Below are positions 45,201 to 54,890 of a stretch of 64,000 nt of DNA, one piece after another. Origin of the DNA: Enchytraeus crypticus (taxonomy: Eukaryota; Annelida; Clitellata; Enchytraeida; Enchytraeidae); contig CAJHZI010000493.1 of assembly GCA_905160935.1 (NCBI GenBank), forward strand, positions 1,074,501 through 1,138,500, given 5' to 3'. The notes below the pieces were generated by a model. That model was not told where the DNA came from. It was given only the letters and a program-made list of their open reading frames with translations, and ran no database searches. A program made the translations under genes and the position numbers. Positions within the stretch are counted from its first letter, which is position 1, and every line of letters starts with the position of its first letter.

Positions 45201-47751
45201 TCCATCAATCAATCCATTAATTAATCATTCATTGACTTATCGAACTAATCCATCAATCAATCCACTAATTAATCATTCATTGACTTATCGAACTAATCCA
45301 TCAATCAATCCACTAAATAATCATTCATTGACTTATCGAACTAATCCATCAATCAATCCATTAATTAATCATTCATTGACTTATCGAACTAATCCATCAA
45401 TCAATCCACTAATTAATCATTCATTGACTTATCGAACTAATCCATCAATCAATCCACTAATTAATCATTCATTGACTTATCGAACTAATCCATCAATCAA
45501 TCCACTAATTAATCATTCATTGACTTATCGAACTAATCTATCAATCAATCCATTAATTAATCATTCATTGACTTATCGAACTAATCCATTAATCAATCCA
45601 CTAATTAATCATTCATTGACTTATCGAACTAATCCATCAATCAATCCACTAATTAATCATTCATTGACTTATCAAACTAATCCATCAATCAATCCACTAA
45701 TTAATCATTCATTGACTTATCGAACTAATCCATCAATCAATCCACTAATTAATCATTCATTGACTTATCGAACTAATCCATCAATCAATCCACTAATTAA
45801 TCATTCATTGACTCATCGAACTAATCAATCAGTCAACTAATTAACCATTCATTGACTCATCTTCCTATAGAATTAATGGAGCCATTAATTAACCGTTAAA
45901 TGACTCATATTCCTAATTAATCCACCAGACTACTAATTAACTTCAGCTGCTCTTCTTCCTAATCAATCAATCGAACCATTAATTAACCATTCAATGACTC
46001 ATCTTCCTAATCAGACCACTAATTAATCATTTATTGACTCATTTTCATAATCAATCAACCAGACCACTAATTAAACATTAAACGAGTCGTTTTCCTAATC
46101 AATCAATCATACAACTAATTAACCATTCAACGACTCATCTTCCAAATCAATTAATCAGACAATTAATCAACCATATGAGAAAAAAATGCATTAACCACTG
46201 CAGTCAAAGTCTTCTTCTTTTCTCTGCGTGACGTCACTTTGTGGACACCAGAGTAGCCTCTTTTACTTTTTGTCTCCACTGATACCGGTCCTGGGTATGA
46301 TCATACACATCACTCTGTGCTAGGTTATATTTAGGGTCTATTTGTTTTATATCTTTATTATATTGTTTAATTAAAGTATATTTATTTCCCATACCTAGTT
46401 TCATTTTATTATTTGTTATTCTATAATTTAGAGCTTTTCTTACTGGAGTATTTTCATCCAATCTTAGCATATGTCCTATCCAATTGAGAATTTTGAATTT
46501 TATTAATTCACTTCATGGCTTTTCTTGTGTTCATATAATGTAGGAGTAGTCATAGTAGTCAATGTCTACTATGTCTTGTAGATAGTCAGTCTCGAGAAAA
46601 TAGTGAACTATTCAGTATCGAGCAAAAATTAACCACTTTTGAACTTTTTGGTAATTTCATTTGTGTCTGCAGGAGAGTTTTTGGTAGTTAAAGAGAATAT
46701 ATTGAAGATTTAAATGTTGATAAGTTTTGCCTGTTTAACGAGCCGAAGCTCGTACCACCAATCTCGGACGAGAGCGTCTAACAAGGTTAGATATTCTGCG
46801 GAATATATCGAAACAATAAATGAAATATACTGTTGTGTATTTACTGATCTATTGATGATTTTTCTAAAAGCAATTAAACTTCAGTTTTATGGCTTTGAGA
46901 AAAATCATCACTGCATGTTTTGTATCAATTTGTAATATTTGTATTCTGCATAAATATAGAGTTTCATATCTTATTGCAATATATTGTATTGTACTTTACG
47001 TCATAGCACTATGTAAAACGTACTATATTCTACCGTACAGTATTTTACTGCACATTACTGTGCTGTACTATGCTGCACTGTACTGTACTGCACTCTACTG
47101 TACTGCACTGTACTGTACTGCACTCTACTGTACTGCACTCTACTGTACTATATTTTACTCTTCACTCCTGTACTTTACTTTGACGTACTATGCTGTACTG
47201 CATTGCCTGTACTGTACTGTATTTTTGCTATACATTACTGTACTGTAGTCTGCAGTACTGTAATGCACTCTATTTATTGCTCTGTATTGTACTGTAGAGT
47301 GGATTTTGTATTTGGCTAAGCTATGTATTATGTTCTTGGTACAGCTATATATTGTGTATTTGGCACAGCTATGTATTGTGTATTTGACACAGCTATGTAT
47401 TGTGTATTGGCACAGCTATGTATTGTGTATTTGACACAGCTATGTATTGTGTATTTGACACAGCTATGTATTGTGTATTGACACAGCTATGGGCGGGTTC
47501 CTGGGGCTGAACATAGTCTATACGTATGCGGCATCAGGAGAGGTGACGGGACTGCCTATAGACGTCGCCTGGTCTCTAACTAACTTCTGGTCCGGTATCG
47601 GCATCTTAATGGGACCCCTGTTCACTGGTGCGTCTTGAGAGAGATAGAGAGAGAAAGAGAGAGAGAGAGAGATAGAGAAAGAGAGAGAGAAAGAGAAAAA
47701 AGAAAGAGAGAGAGAGACTGAGAGAGAGAGAGAGTGGGAGAGATAGAGAAT

Positions 47752-47812
<61 letters not shown>

Positions 47813-48095
47813 GTAGGTAGGTAGGTAGGTAGGTAGGTAGGTAGGTAGGTAGGTAGGTAGGTAGGTAGGTAGGTAGGAAGGTAGGTAGAAAGGTAGGTAG
47901 GTAGGTAGGTAGGTAGGTAGGTAGGTAGGTAGGTAGGTAGGTAGGTAGGTAGGTAGGTAGGGAGGTAGGTAGGTAGGTAGGTAGGTAGGTAGGTAGGTAG
48001 GTAGGTAGGTAGGTAGGTAGGTAGGTAGGTAGGTAGGTAGGTAGTTAGGTAGGTAGGTAGTTAGGTAGGTAGGTAGGTAGGTAGATAGATAGATT

Positions 48096-48144
<49 letters not shown>

Positions 48145-49657
48145 GTAGATAGGTAGATAGGTAGATAGGTAGATAGGTAGATAGAGAGAGAGAGGGGGAG
48201 AACGAGAGAGATAAAGAGAGAGAGAGAGAGACAGAGAGAAAGATAGAAAGATAGAGAGAGAGGGGGGGGGGTATAGAGAGAAAGAAACGGAGAGGGAGAG
48301 GGGAGGATAAAAAGATAGGCCATTGTTCCTTAATTTTAGGCTGCTGATGATGATGCACCATTGAAATATTTTTGCTTCGCCTGTCACTGTTGTTTTCTAC
48401 GTGATAAGAACTTACATTACAACTCTGTGACTTTGAGGTACAGCGTAATTGATTATTTTTAGTGGATCAGGCATTTGATGTGTCCTTATCCAATTGACTA
48501 CTGTTATTGTTTTGTTATTGTTTTGTTCTTGTTATGTTATTGTTATGAAATTGTTATGTAATTGTTGTTATTGCTATGTTAGTGTTATGTTCTTAAGTAA
48601 TTGTTATGGTATTGTTCCATAAAAACTGCAATAAATGTATATAATTTTAGTATTCTGTATAAATTTTATTTATTCAAGAACTGATAAAATACACTGATAG
48701 AAGCACTTTTCCATACCATATCGGCGACTAGCTAGATAGAGCAATGCCCTCACTAGGGACCGATTGAATAGTATTGGGCTTGTTTTACTTTCATTGCATC
48801 ATTCATTGTGTTTGTTGTAAGCTCGTAGTTTTATTTCTCTTTTTGTACACTTTGTATGTATGCGACTTTGCACTGAGGTTGTTGAATAAACATATATCTC
48901 TCTCTTGTTATATTAATCTATGTTATGCTATGTTAAATAATTCCATCACTAGTCAATGAGGATATTAATTGTTGAAATAACAATTTTCACAATTATCTAT
49001 CATTTAAACTGAACGATGACCTAATAATTAATTAAATATCAGCATATGCAGTCAACGTTCAATTTGCTCATACATTCAAGCATTCTTTTTAGTGTTTAAA
49101 GTTCGTAATTGATGTTTAGCAGGCCTATTATACTGTGTGTATATTTAAATGTTTAGTGTTGTACTTTGCAGAATGTATCACTCCACATGTTAATAACATG
49201 ACACGCAGGCTTTATCTTTGTGTAGCAAGATATCTTCATGTAATAGCTTATTGAATAACGTTGAAGTTGTTGTACAACTGAACGCTGTGACTTATTTCTC
49301 GCAGGTTTTGTGGTCGACATAAGGCACAAGTATCACGACGTGTTTAGAGTGGTGGGTGTGGTTTATCTCATAGACACCGCCTGTTTTGCCGCCATACCCC
49401 TCCTACAGCGGTGGAGAGGAGAGGCCAAGGACGATGTGCTCGGAAGTGGAACAAAGTTCGAGACCTTCAAAATAAAGAGGTCAAGTTCAAGGACGAGCGT
49501 AAAAGAGAACGGCGAGGTATCTGGGTCAGTGGGAGGGACCACAACAGAAAGAGGACAAGTAGGAGGAGCCTATGGGACTCTGAGTAATTTTCACGAACCC
49601 TCTTCGCCCCCGGCCTACACAGCCGTGGCTCAACAGCTGTCGTTCAGTGAGACCTAG
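38419..49657 (+). CDS. Monocarboxylate-transporter-like MFS protein (SLC16 type), six exons found
   Basis: Exons 38419-38671, 42889-43146, 43893-44269, 44706-44934, 47487-47627 and 49305-49657 join in phase (1,1,0,1,1) at GT-AG sites into 536 residues with one stop. Evidence for the family: an N-terminal cytosolic lead, then [12 protein letters not shown] as helix 1; [15 protein letters not shown] then CGYPVGG, the 'YF.KRR.LA.G....G' loop of MCTs; WRTAFRV after helix 6; a long acidic central loop; helices 7-12; and a ~90-residue polar tail. MCTs carry monocarboxylates, thyroid hormone or aromatic amino acids across the plasma membrane with H+ or by facilitated diffusion; the substrate cannot be told here. 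The canonical DGGWGW motif before helix 1 is reduced to DRKGW. About 20 residues covering helix 2 are missing between exons 1 and 2, so an exon is unlocated, lost from the assembly or truly absent. Exons are much GC-richer than introns. Confidence 0.8.
38663..38757. repeat. 36-bp tandem repeat spanning the exon 1 donor
   Basis: Two and a half units of 36 bp (AAATCTAGTGAGTGTTTTAT plus ATACAGCTCTGTGAGT), starting inside the last codons of exon 1. Each unit carries the donor CTA|GTGAGT and a second GT near CTCT|GTGAG. Confidence 0.9.
38760..39783. other. Transporter intron 1, left part
   Basis: Unique AT-rich DNA with TGTACATGTATAC-rich palindromic stretches at 38935-39190. No helix-2 exon was found here. 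Confidence 0.4.
39785..40085 (-). mobile_element. Decayed LINE reverse-transcriptase fragment (RTE-like)
   Basis: The minus strand reads [55 protein letters not shown] with stops in between. This is the 'YG.E.WTL.K....RLE.FEMW..RRM..I.W....TNEEVL' block near the C-terminus of RTE-type reverse transcriptases. It is antisense in transporter intron 1 and clearly inactive. Confidence 0.8.
40120..41285. other. Transporter intron 1, middle part
   Basis: Interrupted (GA)n at 40338-40572, a degenerate GTGCACTGTATTA-type array at about 40840-40935, and a small SINE-1-like scrap at about 40992-41075 (CGCCACTGGCACTGGCTCC; TTAGCTTTACCAGC). No exon found. Confidence 0.5.
41288..41450 (-). mobile_element. 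ACGTC-tail family copy with (TTA)n end
   Basis: ATAATAATATTAATAATAAT, AGGTCCGTTTCTTCATACAC, ATGTCAGGGACGTCCCCCAG and TCACTACAAATCGATTCACC; nearly collinear with the 5333 copy. Confidence 0.7.
41797..41848 (-). mobile_element. ACGTC-tail fragment
   Basis: GATTTAACGTACGGTTCCTC and ATGATGTCAGGGACGTCC. Confidence 0.55.
42040..42225. repeat. (TA)n tract
   Basis: Three (TA)n blocks with short interruptions in transporter intron 1. Confidence 0.95.
42405..42555. repeat. 30-bp minisatellite (CAGTAGCAGTCGTGTCACGT)
   Basis: About five units of 24-30 bp containing CACGTGACAC, i.e. a repeated CACGTG E-box palindrome. Confidence 0.9.
42650..42835. repeat. GATT-rich tract before exon 2
   Basis: Degenerate (TTGATTGA)n immediately upstream of the exon 2 polypyrimidine tract. 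Confidence 0.8.
42889..43146 (+). CDS. Transporter exon 2 (helices 3-5)
   Basis: Acceptor TCACCTCTCTCAG and donor GTGG|GTGAGT, 258 nt, phase 1 at both ends. It encodes [15 protein letters not shown] (the helix 2-3 loop), two helices, then the conserved loop [16 protein letters not shown] leading to CGYPVG. Joining to exon 1 gives GKS-M-NFIRL, which lacks the W-x-x-S-I helix 2 of other MCTs. Confidence 0.82.
43356..43430 (+). mobile_element. SINE-1 3' fragment
   Basis: AAATCCTGGCCTCACCCGTC, ACATCACTTTCGATTGCG and AACTGACGTTAAAATTA; the 5' half is missing. Confidence 0.65.
43634..43784 (+). mobile_element. H-GAT family 3' fragment
   Basis: GGGAATTCGAGTTGTGAGCG, CCAGACATTGCTCTAAAAAT, TATCGCGACCCTTTGTTAAA and (ATG)n-type tail GATGATGGTGATGAT; diverged. 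Confidence 0.65.
43893..44269 (+). CDS. Transporter exon 3 (helices 5-7 and central loop)
   Basis: Acceptor TATTTTGACAG, donor CTA|GTATGT, 377 nt. It encodes [23 protein letters not shown], helix 6, an acidic cytosolic loop ([18 protein letters not shown]) and the start of helix 7 with [16 protein letters not shown] short perfect hairpin (44296-44306 with 44313-44323) lies just after its donor. Confidence 0.85.
44330..44700. other. Transporter intron 3
   Basis: Unique AT-rich sequence. TGACG-containing half-CRE motifs occur near 44628-44703. No further exon. Confidence 0.45.
44706..44934 (+). CDS. Transporter exon 4 (helices 8-10)
   Basis: Phase 0 start at [18 protein letters not shown], continuing [20 protein letters not shown] (the MCT 'LLS..G......G...D' pattern). 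The acceptor GATGACGTAG has a poor pyrimidine tract; an in-frame alternative, TACATGCAG, lies 15 nt downstream. Donor CTCT|GTACGT. Confidence 0.8.
45129..46190. repeat. 48-bp minisatellite in transporter intron 4
   Basis: About 15 almost identical units of 48 bp (CATTGACTTATCGAACTAAT plus CCATCAATCAATCCACTAAT and TAATCATT) at 45129-45840, then decaying AATTAACCATT units to about 46190. The unit length (16 codons) keeps a 234-codon frame open ([16 protein letters not shown] repeats); it is not a gene. Confidence 0.93.
46206..46515 (-). mobile_element. 5'-truncated LINE 3' end (RTE-like)
   Basis: The minus strand reads [20 protein letters not shown], then an Asn/Lys-rich linker and [16 protein letters not shown] to a stop at about 46234. 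This is the 'W.GH..R.......+AL....+.........DR..WR' C-terminus of RTE-type reverse transcriptases. A (GAA)n-like tail follows (TTCTTCTTTTC on the plus strand). It lies antisense in transporter intron 4. Its A-rich codons differ from the other LINE remnants, so it is probably another subfamily. Confidence 0.8.
46516..47035. other. Transporter intron 4, unique part
   Basis: AT-rich; no exon seen. Confidence 0.4.
47040..47290. repeat. CTGTACTGCACT-type array
   Basis: Degenerate 5-10 bp units (CTGTA, CTGCACT), about 250 bp. Confidence 0.88.
47331..47492. repeat. 24-bp array reproducing the exon 5 acceptor
   Basis: Six to seven units of 23-24 bp (ACAGCTATGTATTGTGTATT plus TGAC). The last unit overlaps the true acceptor and the first exon bases (ACACAG|CTATG), so every unit holds an AG|CTATG acceptor look-alike. 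Confidence 0.92.
47487..47627 (+). CDS. Transporter exon 5 (helices 10-11)
   Basis: Acceptor TTGACACAG, donor ACTG|GTGCGT, 141 nt. It encodes [20 protein letters not shown] and [20 protein letters not shown], matching MCT helices 10-11 (the 'G......G....GP...G' spacing). The acceptor and first seven exon bases are repeated upstream in a 24-bp array. Confidence 0.8.
47640..48285. repeat. GA / GATA / GGTA compound microsatellite
   Basis: (GA)n at 47640-47745, (GATA)n to about 47811, (GGTA)n for about 270 bp to 48083, (GATA)n again with GGTA mixtures to 48180, then (GA)n and a G-run at 48265-48272. It starts 12 bp after the exon 5 donor. Confidence 0.97.
48290..49300. other. Transporter intron 5, unique part
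   Basis: A loose GTTATTGTTATG repeat lies at 48500-48620; otherwise unique. No exon until 49305. Confidence 0.45.
49305..49657 (+). CDS. Transporter exon 6 (helix 12, C-terminal tail, stop)
   Basis: Acceptor TTATTTCTCGCAG. It encodes [17 protein letters not shown], helix 12, and a polar tail rich in S/T/G/E ending QQLSFSET before TAG. The tail has no PDZ motif I can be sure of (C-terminal SET). Confidence 0.85.
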
Positions 49658-49974
49658 ACCAGTGTAGAATTGTTTAAGGCGTTGAACAATTGTGGACTTC
49701 CTATATTGCAATTTGCATGTGTATTTGTTTTCAACGTTATGTCAGATTTCATGTAATATACGAAGACATAAAATTAGCTTATTTATTAGCGAAATTATCA
49801 GCAAATTAGGATACAAAATTATTGATTATAACTTGTTATACAGAAGCGACGAGTATAAGGTTTAAGTGAGTCTAAACTAGCAGATCTCCGTTGAGTGTGG
49901 GTAGTACATTTTTGAAGGAGATAAATGTCTATTGAAGTAACTGAGAGTTCAAACACTGAACACAACTGTCTGAT

Positions 49975-49980
49975 AATAAA
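49975..49980 (+). promoter_or_regulatory. Possible polyadenylation signal
   Basis: AATAAA 318 bp after the transporter stop, the first exact copy downstream. It coincides with the A-rich end of a SINE-2, so it may be fortuitous. Confidence 0.3.
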
Positions 49981-50252
49981 AAAAGTAAAAGTAAACACAC
50001 ACTGTAGTGAAATGATCAACTTCGCTGATATCTATCACTTTAGGCAATTTATACCTTTCTCCGTGTATGCAAGGGTTCAGTCAGTGGTGTATGCAAGGGT
50101 TCAGTCAGTGAATGTAAGGGTTCACTCAGTGAATGTCCGAGATTTTACTCTCAGATCAGCGCGGCTGAGATTCGAACCCACAAGGGTTCAATTCTCCACA
50201 GGATCTGTAATTTAAATCTTCATGACGTTATCCCTACGCTATTGAGACATTC
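49980..50252 (-). mobile_element. SINE-2 copy with internal tandem duplication
   Basis: Left edge AAAAAGTAAAAGTAAACACA, then GTGAAATGATCAACTTCGCT. Near 50068-50130 a segment containing AGGGTTCAGTCAGTG is present about three times. The body then continues to box B complement GAGATTCGAACCCA and the head (CCTACGCTATTGAGACATTC). Confidence 0.82.
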
Positions 50253-50254
50253 TA

Positions 50255-50900
50255 AAAGAAGGCATACCATTCCATGCAACTAAAACAACGAGTATGTAAT
50301 ACCTGATTTGAATTCTTCCTGGTTTTCCTCTGGATTAAATAAATCAGCAGCCGATAGAATGTCTTGTTGCTGCTATACTACATGCCTGTAATGACCACAA
50401 CAAGAAGCCTCGGTGGTTGTATGCATCTCTATTATAACGTTTTGACAGATTTAATTGATTCTTAAATCTTGGACTCAATAATATTGGGGATGTACTAGAG
50501 TGAGCGAATGTTGGCAATTTGATATCATTTCTTAGATGATATGAAAAACTTGGTTTTCTGTTCAGTATATATTGATTGTTGATCATTTAGAGTTTTAATG
50601 AAAGCTGTCTCTCTCCTCCCTCTATCCATTTCTCCCTTTCTCTGTGAAAGTCTACCCTTCTGTCACTCAATAATAAAATATTCTCTTAAATATTTCACTC
50701 ATTCTATTCGTATACCTGGTTTCATAGATTTAAGAGAGCAGTTAGTCCACCAATAGTAAACTAAGCTTTTTCTAAATCGAGGCATTTGACGGTGACGTCT
50801 CAAACTGATTTAATTTCTATATTGATGCGACTGATGTATTCACTCACTTTTTGATGACTTTACTCATTCATACTGATGAATTCTGATGCATCAGAAGTGA
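50255..50900. other. Intergenic unique DNA
   Basis: An 80-codon minus frame at 50344-50586 has no recognised motif or splice context. No gene called. Confidence 0.4.
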
Positions 50901-50904
50901 ATTA

Positions 50905-50960
50905 TGGAGTGGAGAAAGTCTATTCGTATCCCAAACCTAACTGAACTGGGATTAAAAGGA
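50905..50960 (+). mobile_element. H-GAT family 3' fragment
   Basis: AAGTCTATTCGTATCCCAAA and TAACTGAACTGGGATTAAAA match the family's last 50 bp, without the GAT tail. Confidence 0.55.
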
Positions 50961-50961
50961 A

Positions 50962-51270
50962 AATAGTGATTAAATAGTAATTATCATGATGATTAGATAT
51001 TTAATTACGTAGAAATTGAAGGCGTTCATAATTTATCAAAAGAATTTCTTTGACAGTTAATTAACGAAAATATTACTGAATCTCATTGTTGATTGACAGA
51101 TTCACACACAACCAGCCAGGTTCAGTTGAGATGTCCCTGATATCATCAAGGGATGAAGAATCTGTCTCTAAACTGTCCTATTATTATCATCTGTTGTTTT
51201 CCCATGTGTTATATTCAACTTGACTCTCTCCGGAGCAATTCATGTGTAGAACAATGATTGTTGTTCGCGC
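50962..51270. other. Unique DNA with a duplicated segment
   Basis: The motif CCTGATATCATCAAGGGATG with AACTGTCCTATTATTAT (about 51128-51190) recurs diverged at about 53575-53625, suggesting an unclassified dispersed repeat. Confidence 0.4.
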
Positions 51271-51274
51271 TTAT

Positions 51275-51500
51275 ACGTGCTTGGCGAACTTTCACATGTT
51301 ATTGTATTTCGCATGTTTACAGGTATACATGTTATCACTCAATGCATTATAACTTTCACATGTTATTGTAATTCACATGTTTACAGGTATACATGTTATC
51401 AATCAATGCATTATAACTTTCACATGTTATTGTATTTCACATATTTAGTTAAAATTATACAGTGCTATTACTCAATGCATTAAAACTTTCACATGTTGTA
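51275..51500. repeat. ~63-bp tandem repeat (TTCACATGTTATTGTATTTC)
   Basis: About three and a half units containing CACATGTTTACAGGTATACA and ATCAATGCATTATAAC, with diverged relatives to about 51610 and again near 53640-53960. Confidence 0.85.
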
Positions 51501-51754
51501 GTATTTATATGTTTAGAGTTAGATTTTATTGGTCAACGCATTTGCGCATAACTTTCACATTGACGTTTCACATTCACATTGATTTCACATTGATTCGCAT
51601 GTTTAGAGATATTTAATTTATTCTTTGACGCAAATATTTCACATTGTGTTTAGTAAGAAAAATTAGAACTATTTTCATGATATTGGGATGTACATGTATA
51701 TACCACTATATAGCATTTAGATATTGAGGTGTTTACATTACAGTTGATGTTCTG

Positions 51755-52020
51755 ATCATGACTGATCATGACTGACTAATCATGACTGATCATGACTGGT
51801 CATGACTGACTAATCATAACTGGTCATGACTGACTGATCATGACTGGTCATGACTGACTGATCATGACTGGTCATGACTGACTGATCATGACAGCTTATG
51901 ACTGATCATGACTGACTAATCATGACTGGTTATGACTGACTGATCATGACTGATCATGACTGGTCATGACTGACTGATCTTGACTGGCCATGGCTGACTA
52001 ATCATGACTGGTCATGACTG
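51755..52020. repeat. 24-bp minisatellite (GATCATGACTGGTCATGACT)
   Basis: About 11 units alternating TGATCATGAC and TGGTCATGACTGAC. Rich in TGATCA and TCATGA palindromes. Confidence 0.92.
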
Positions 52021-52021
52021 G

Positions 52022-52410
52022 TTCCACTCAACCTCTCCTGCATTTGAGTTTATCCGAGAAAAAAACGGATCAACTGATCAGCGGTTACAGTGGGAATTGA
52101 AAGCGAGGGGAACGATAAGAAATTTTCTGGTAATGTTTAAAGGGTGTCTGAGTTTCAAATATGGGCTACTAGCAGGAGAACCACCTCAGAAAATGAGAGC
52201 TAGGGAGACGCTGTTCCTCTGCGTCCCCTCACTTTAATTTAGTTGTGGTATCACTCTACTCCCATCTTTGAACTCTAAGAATTATTTTATGCAGCTTTTA
52301 GTGGAATTTAGATTTCTTCATTGAGCTTTCTTAACTTTTTCATTTTAGTTTACACTCCCAAGTGCAAACCGGAAATAATCCAGAAGCTCATCTGAATATG
52401 TGTAACGGAA
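52022..52410. other. Unique DNA with an unsupported frame
   Basis: The plus frame at 52004-52237 (78 codons) begins inside the minisatellite and shows no domain or splice sites. It may hold an exon of an unknown gene, but I cannot support it. Confidence 0.35.
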
Positions 52411-52414
52411 ACAA

Positions 52415-52735
52415 CACTGGTCAATATAGTGTTAACATTGTGTTAACATAGACTGAACTAACACTGGTTAACAATGTGTTAACATAGGCTAAACTAACAC
52501 TGGTTAACATTTTGTTAACATAGACTGAACTAACACTGGTAAACATAGTGTTAACATAGACGGAACTAACATTGGTTAACATTGTGTTAACATAGACTGA
52601 GCTAACACTGGTAAACATTGTGTTAACATAGACTGAACTAACACTGGTTAACATTTTGTTAACATAGACTAAACAACACTGGTCAACATTGTGTTAACAT
52701 AGACCGTTATTTCAGTCTATGTTAACGCTAACAGT
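52415..52735. repeat. 36-bp minisatellite (GTTAACATAGACTGAACTAA)
   Basis: About nine units of about 36 bp with CACTGGTTAACATTGT. A GTTAAC palindrome occurs twice per unit. Confidence 0.92.
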
Positions 52736-52794
52736 TTAGATTTGAGAGAGACCCTTAATATTAACAAGGACTGCTTTGTAACTTTGTAACCTTG

Positions 52795-53110
52795 CTTTGA
52801 TATTGATAGAGTTAATAAATATCATCACTGCTTTGAAATTGATAGAACTATTAAATATCATCACTGCTTTGATATTGATAGAACTAATAAATATCATCAC
52901 TGCTTTGAAATTGATAGAGTTAATAAAATATCATCACTGCTTTGATATTGATAGAGTTAATAAAATATCATCACTGCTTTGATATTGATAGAGCCAATAA
53001 ATATCATCACTACTTTGATATTGATAGAGCTAATAAATATCATCACTGCTTTGATATTGATAGAGCTAATAAATATCATCACTGCTTTGACATGGATAGA
53101 GTTATTAAAA
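52795..53110. repeat. 36-bp minisatellite (ATATCATCACTGCTTTGATA)
   Basis: About nine units of 35-36 bp with TTGATAGAGTTAATAA. One-base length changes move the frame. Unrelated to the preceding 36-bp array, 60 bp away. Confidence 0.92.
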
Positions 53111-53190
53111 TATCTTTATTATGCTATATTAGGTTTATCAATATCATGATCAACATATGCCATTTGACGGGCATCTTAGACTTGTTACAC

Positions 53191-53280
53191 TGGAAGTAAA
53201 AAAACTCGAGATCTTCCTTTCTCATGGGCTTTGGGTCAAACAAAGGGCTTTTCTTCAGCCTCTTCTCCCTGGTCGTACCG
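53191..53280 (-). other. Candidate exon (minus strand), unidentified
   Basis: On the minus strand, after AAGGATAG, a frame reads GTTREKRLKKSPLFDPKPMR and then KEDLEFFYFQ before CA|GTGTAA. The charged, complex composition looks coding. The frame would be phase-compatible with 54891-54957 read as ...HGTNY-S. No protein family is recognised. Confidence 0.3.
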
Positions 53281-53289
53281 CTATCCTTA

Positions 53290-54405
53290 TAATTACATGC
53301 ATATTGGCGGAATGAAATAAATAACTTTGTCTAAAATAGCATCAATATGTTGCTCAGATTTGATTTAATATCAATCCAAGTGAGTTTAATAACACTACAA
53401 GTGGATATGGGTGATATCCCAAAGCGATATTGTGTTTACTGCTAATAAGTTACTATACTATGTAGAAATAGAAGCCACAAGTGTTTAAGGCTAAACTAGC
53501 TAAACCATCAATATCTCAGTATTAACTGTAACGTATGTTAAAAACAACAGAACCAGCACTCAGGTACGATGTCTCTATTATCATCACGGGATGAGAAAAC
53601 TGACTCTAAACTGTCCTATTGTTATAATTTGTTATTCGCACATGAGTTATGTACAGCTAGACTTTCACAAGAGTTATTAATTTTATATGGAGAACAATTT
53701 TATTTATGCAAGTGAATTCCTACACGATGAAATTTCACATTAGTGCATTTCACATATTAATTTACAGAAATTAATATATATTAATATACAGTAATTTAGA
53801 ATTGTTTTTAAATTTTTCATCGCATAACTTATACGCAGGCCTATATATTGTGGTATTTCTCATATTTGGATATACTTATCTTGTTCAACGCATAGCTATC
53901 ACATAGCATAGCATTGCACATATTTGGAGATATTTCATTCGTGACTGCAGATGTTTCGAACTCACTTTCACACGAGAAGATCTAAGTATTTTCTTGATAT
54001 TTGGGTATAGCATTTATTTCAAGGTTGCTTTTATTGTTATCCTAGTAGACTTAACTTTCACATTAGGTTCTACTTCAGAGCTTATTTGCGCTTAACTTTA
54101 ATTGCGCGCTAAGATTGCAGTCAGGAGCTGGGTAGCTGCTACACTTGACCCGATAACGATAGGCCGCATGCAATGACAGTGCAATAATTTGTAAAGTATT
54201 GCAAGAGAAATTCCTTCTGCGAATAATGACAAATTCATTAGAACTTCAGCATTTTCTTATTTCTTTTATTTTAAAATTTCGACGAAACTTCTGATCTGCG
54301 TGCTTGCACGAGTTGCTATAATTCATAATAATCACACATGTCGTAATATTGTAATGTTAAATAGGGATATTATGTTAAATAGGAAAAGAGCGTTAAATAG
54401 GGAGC
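53290..54405. other. Intergenic AT-rich DNA
   Basis: Contains diverged relatives of the 51128-51500 segment (see 53575-53960), and nothing else recognised. Confidence 0.4.
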
Positions 54406-54410
54406 TGGCA

Positions 54411-54550
54411 AAAAGCTGGTAAAGCTAAGGTTAATGTCAGTTTCCTCATTCGAAAGCGATGTCAGTGACGGGCGAGCCCAGGATTTGAACCCCGCACCTA
54501 CTGATCCGCGGTCGAATATCTTACCGTCTTCGCCACTGGCGAAGTCGGTA
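54411..54550 (-). mobile_element. SINE-1 copy, well preserved 3' two thirds
   Basis: AAAAGCTGGTAAAGCTAAGG, AATGTCAGTTTCCTCATTCG, GCGATGTCAGTGACGGGCGA, AGGATTTGAACCCCGCACC and CGGTCGAATATCTTACC. Immediately after it a 35-bp segment (ATAATTACATGGCACAATAT) with CAGTGGCGAA is duplicated. Confidence 0.82.
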
Positions 54551-54890
54551 ATAATTACATGGCACAATATTAGCCAGTGGCGAACTAATAATTACATGGC
54601 ACAATATTATTGATAAATTTTAATGCATTTCTGTTTCAGTAGAATAGAAATCTCTACGTTATATAGCCAAGCTCTGATATTTGCATAATTCTCTCAGTTA
54701 CTTTTTATAATTTACATCATAAAAACATATTTATGAATAATAATATATTAGCTAAGCTCACTACCAAGGGGACTTATTGAGGGGACGAACTTTATAGGAT
54801 GAAGAATTATTTGAGGGGCGAAACGATAAGTTCGCCCATCGCAGAAATTATTCTTCCTAGGGTCGCGGATACTGCCTATAGCACACTTAC

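Noticed and set aside
45136-45840. 234-codon frame of [16 protein letters not shown] repeats
   Set aside because: Translation of a 48-bp intronic minisatellite whose unit is a multiple of three. It lies between two transporter exons.
47606-48361. 251-codon minus-strand frame of [18 protein letters not shown] repeats
   Set aside because: Translation of GGTA/GATA microsatellites.
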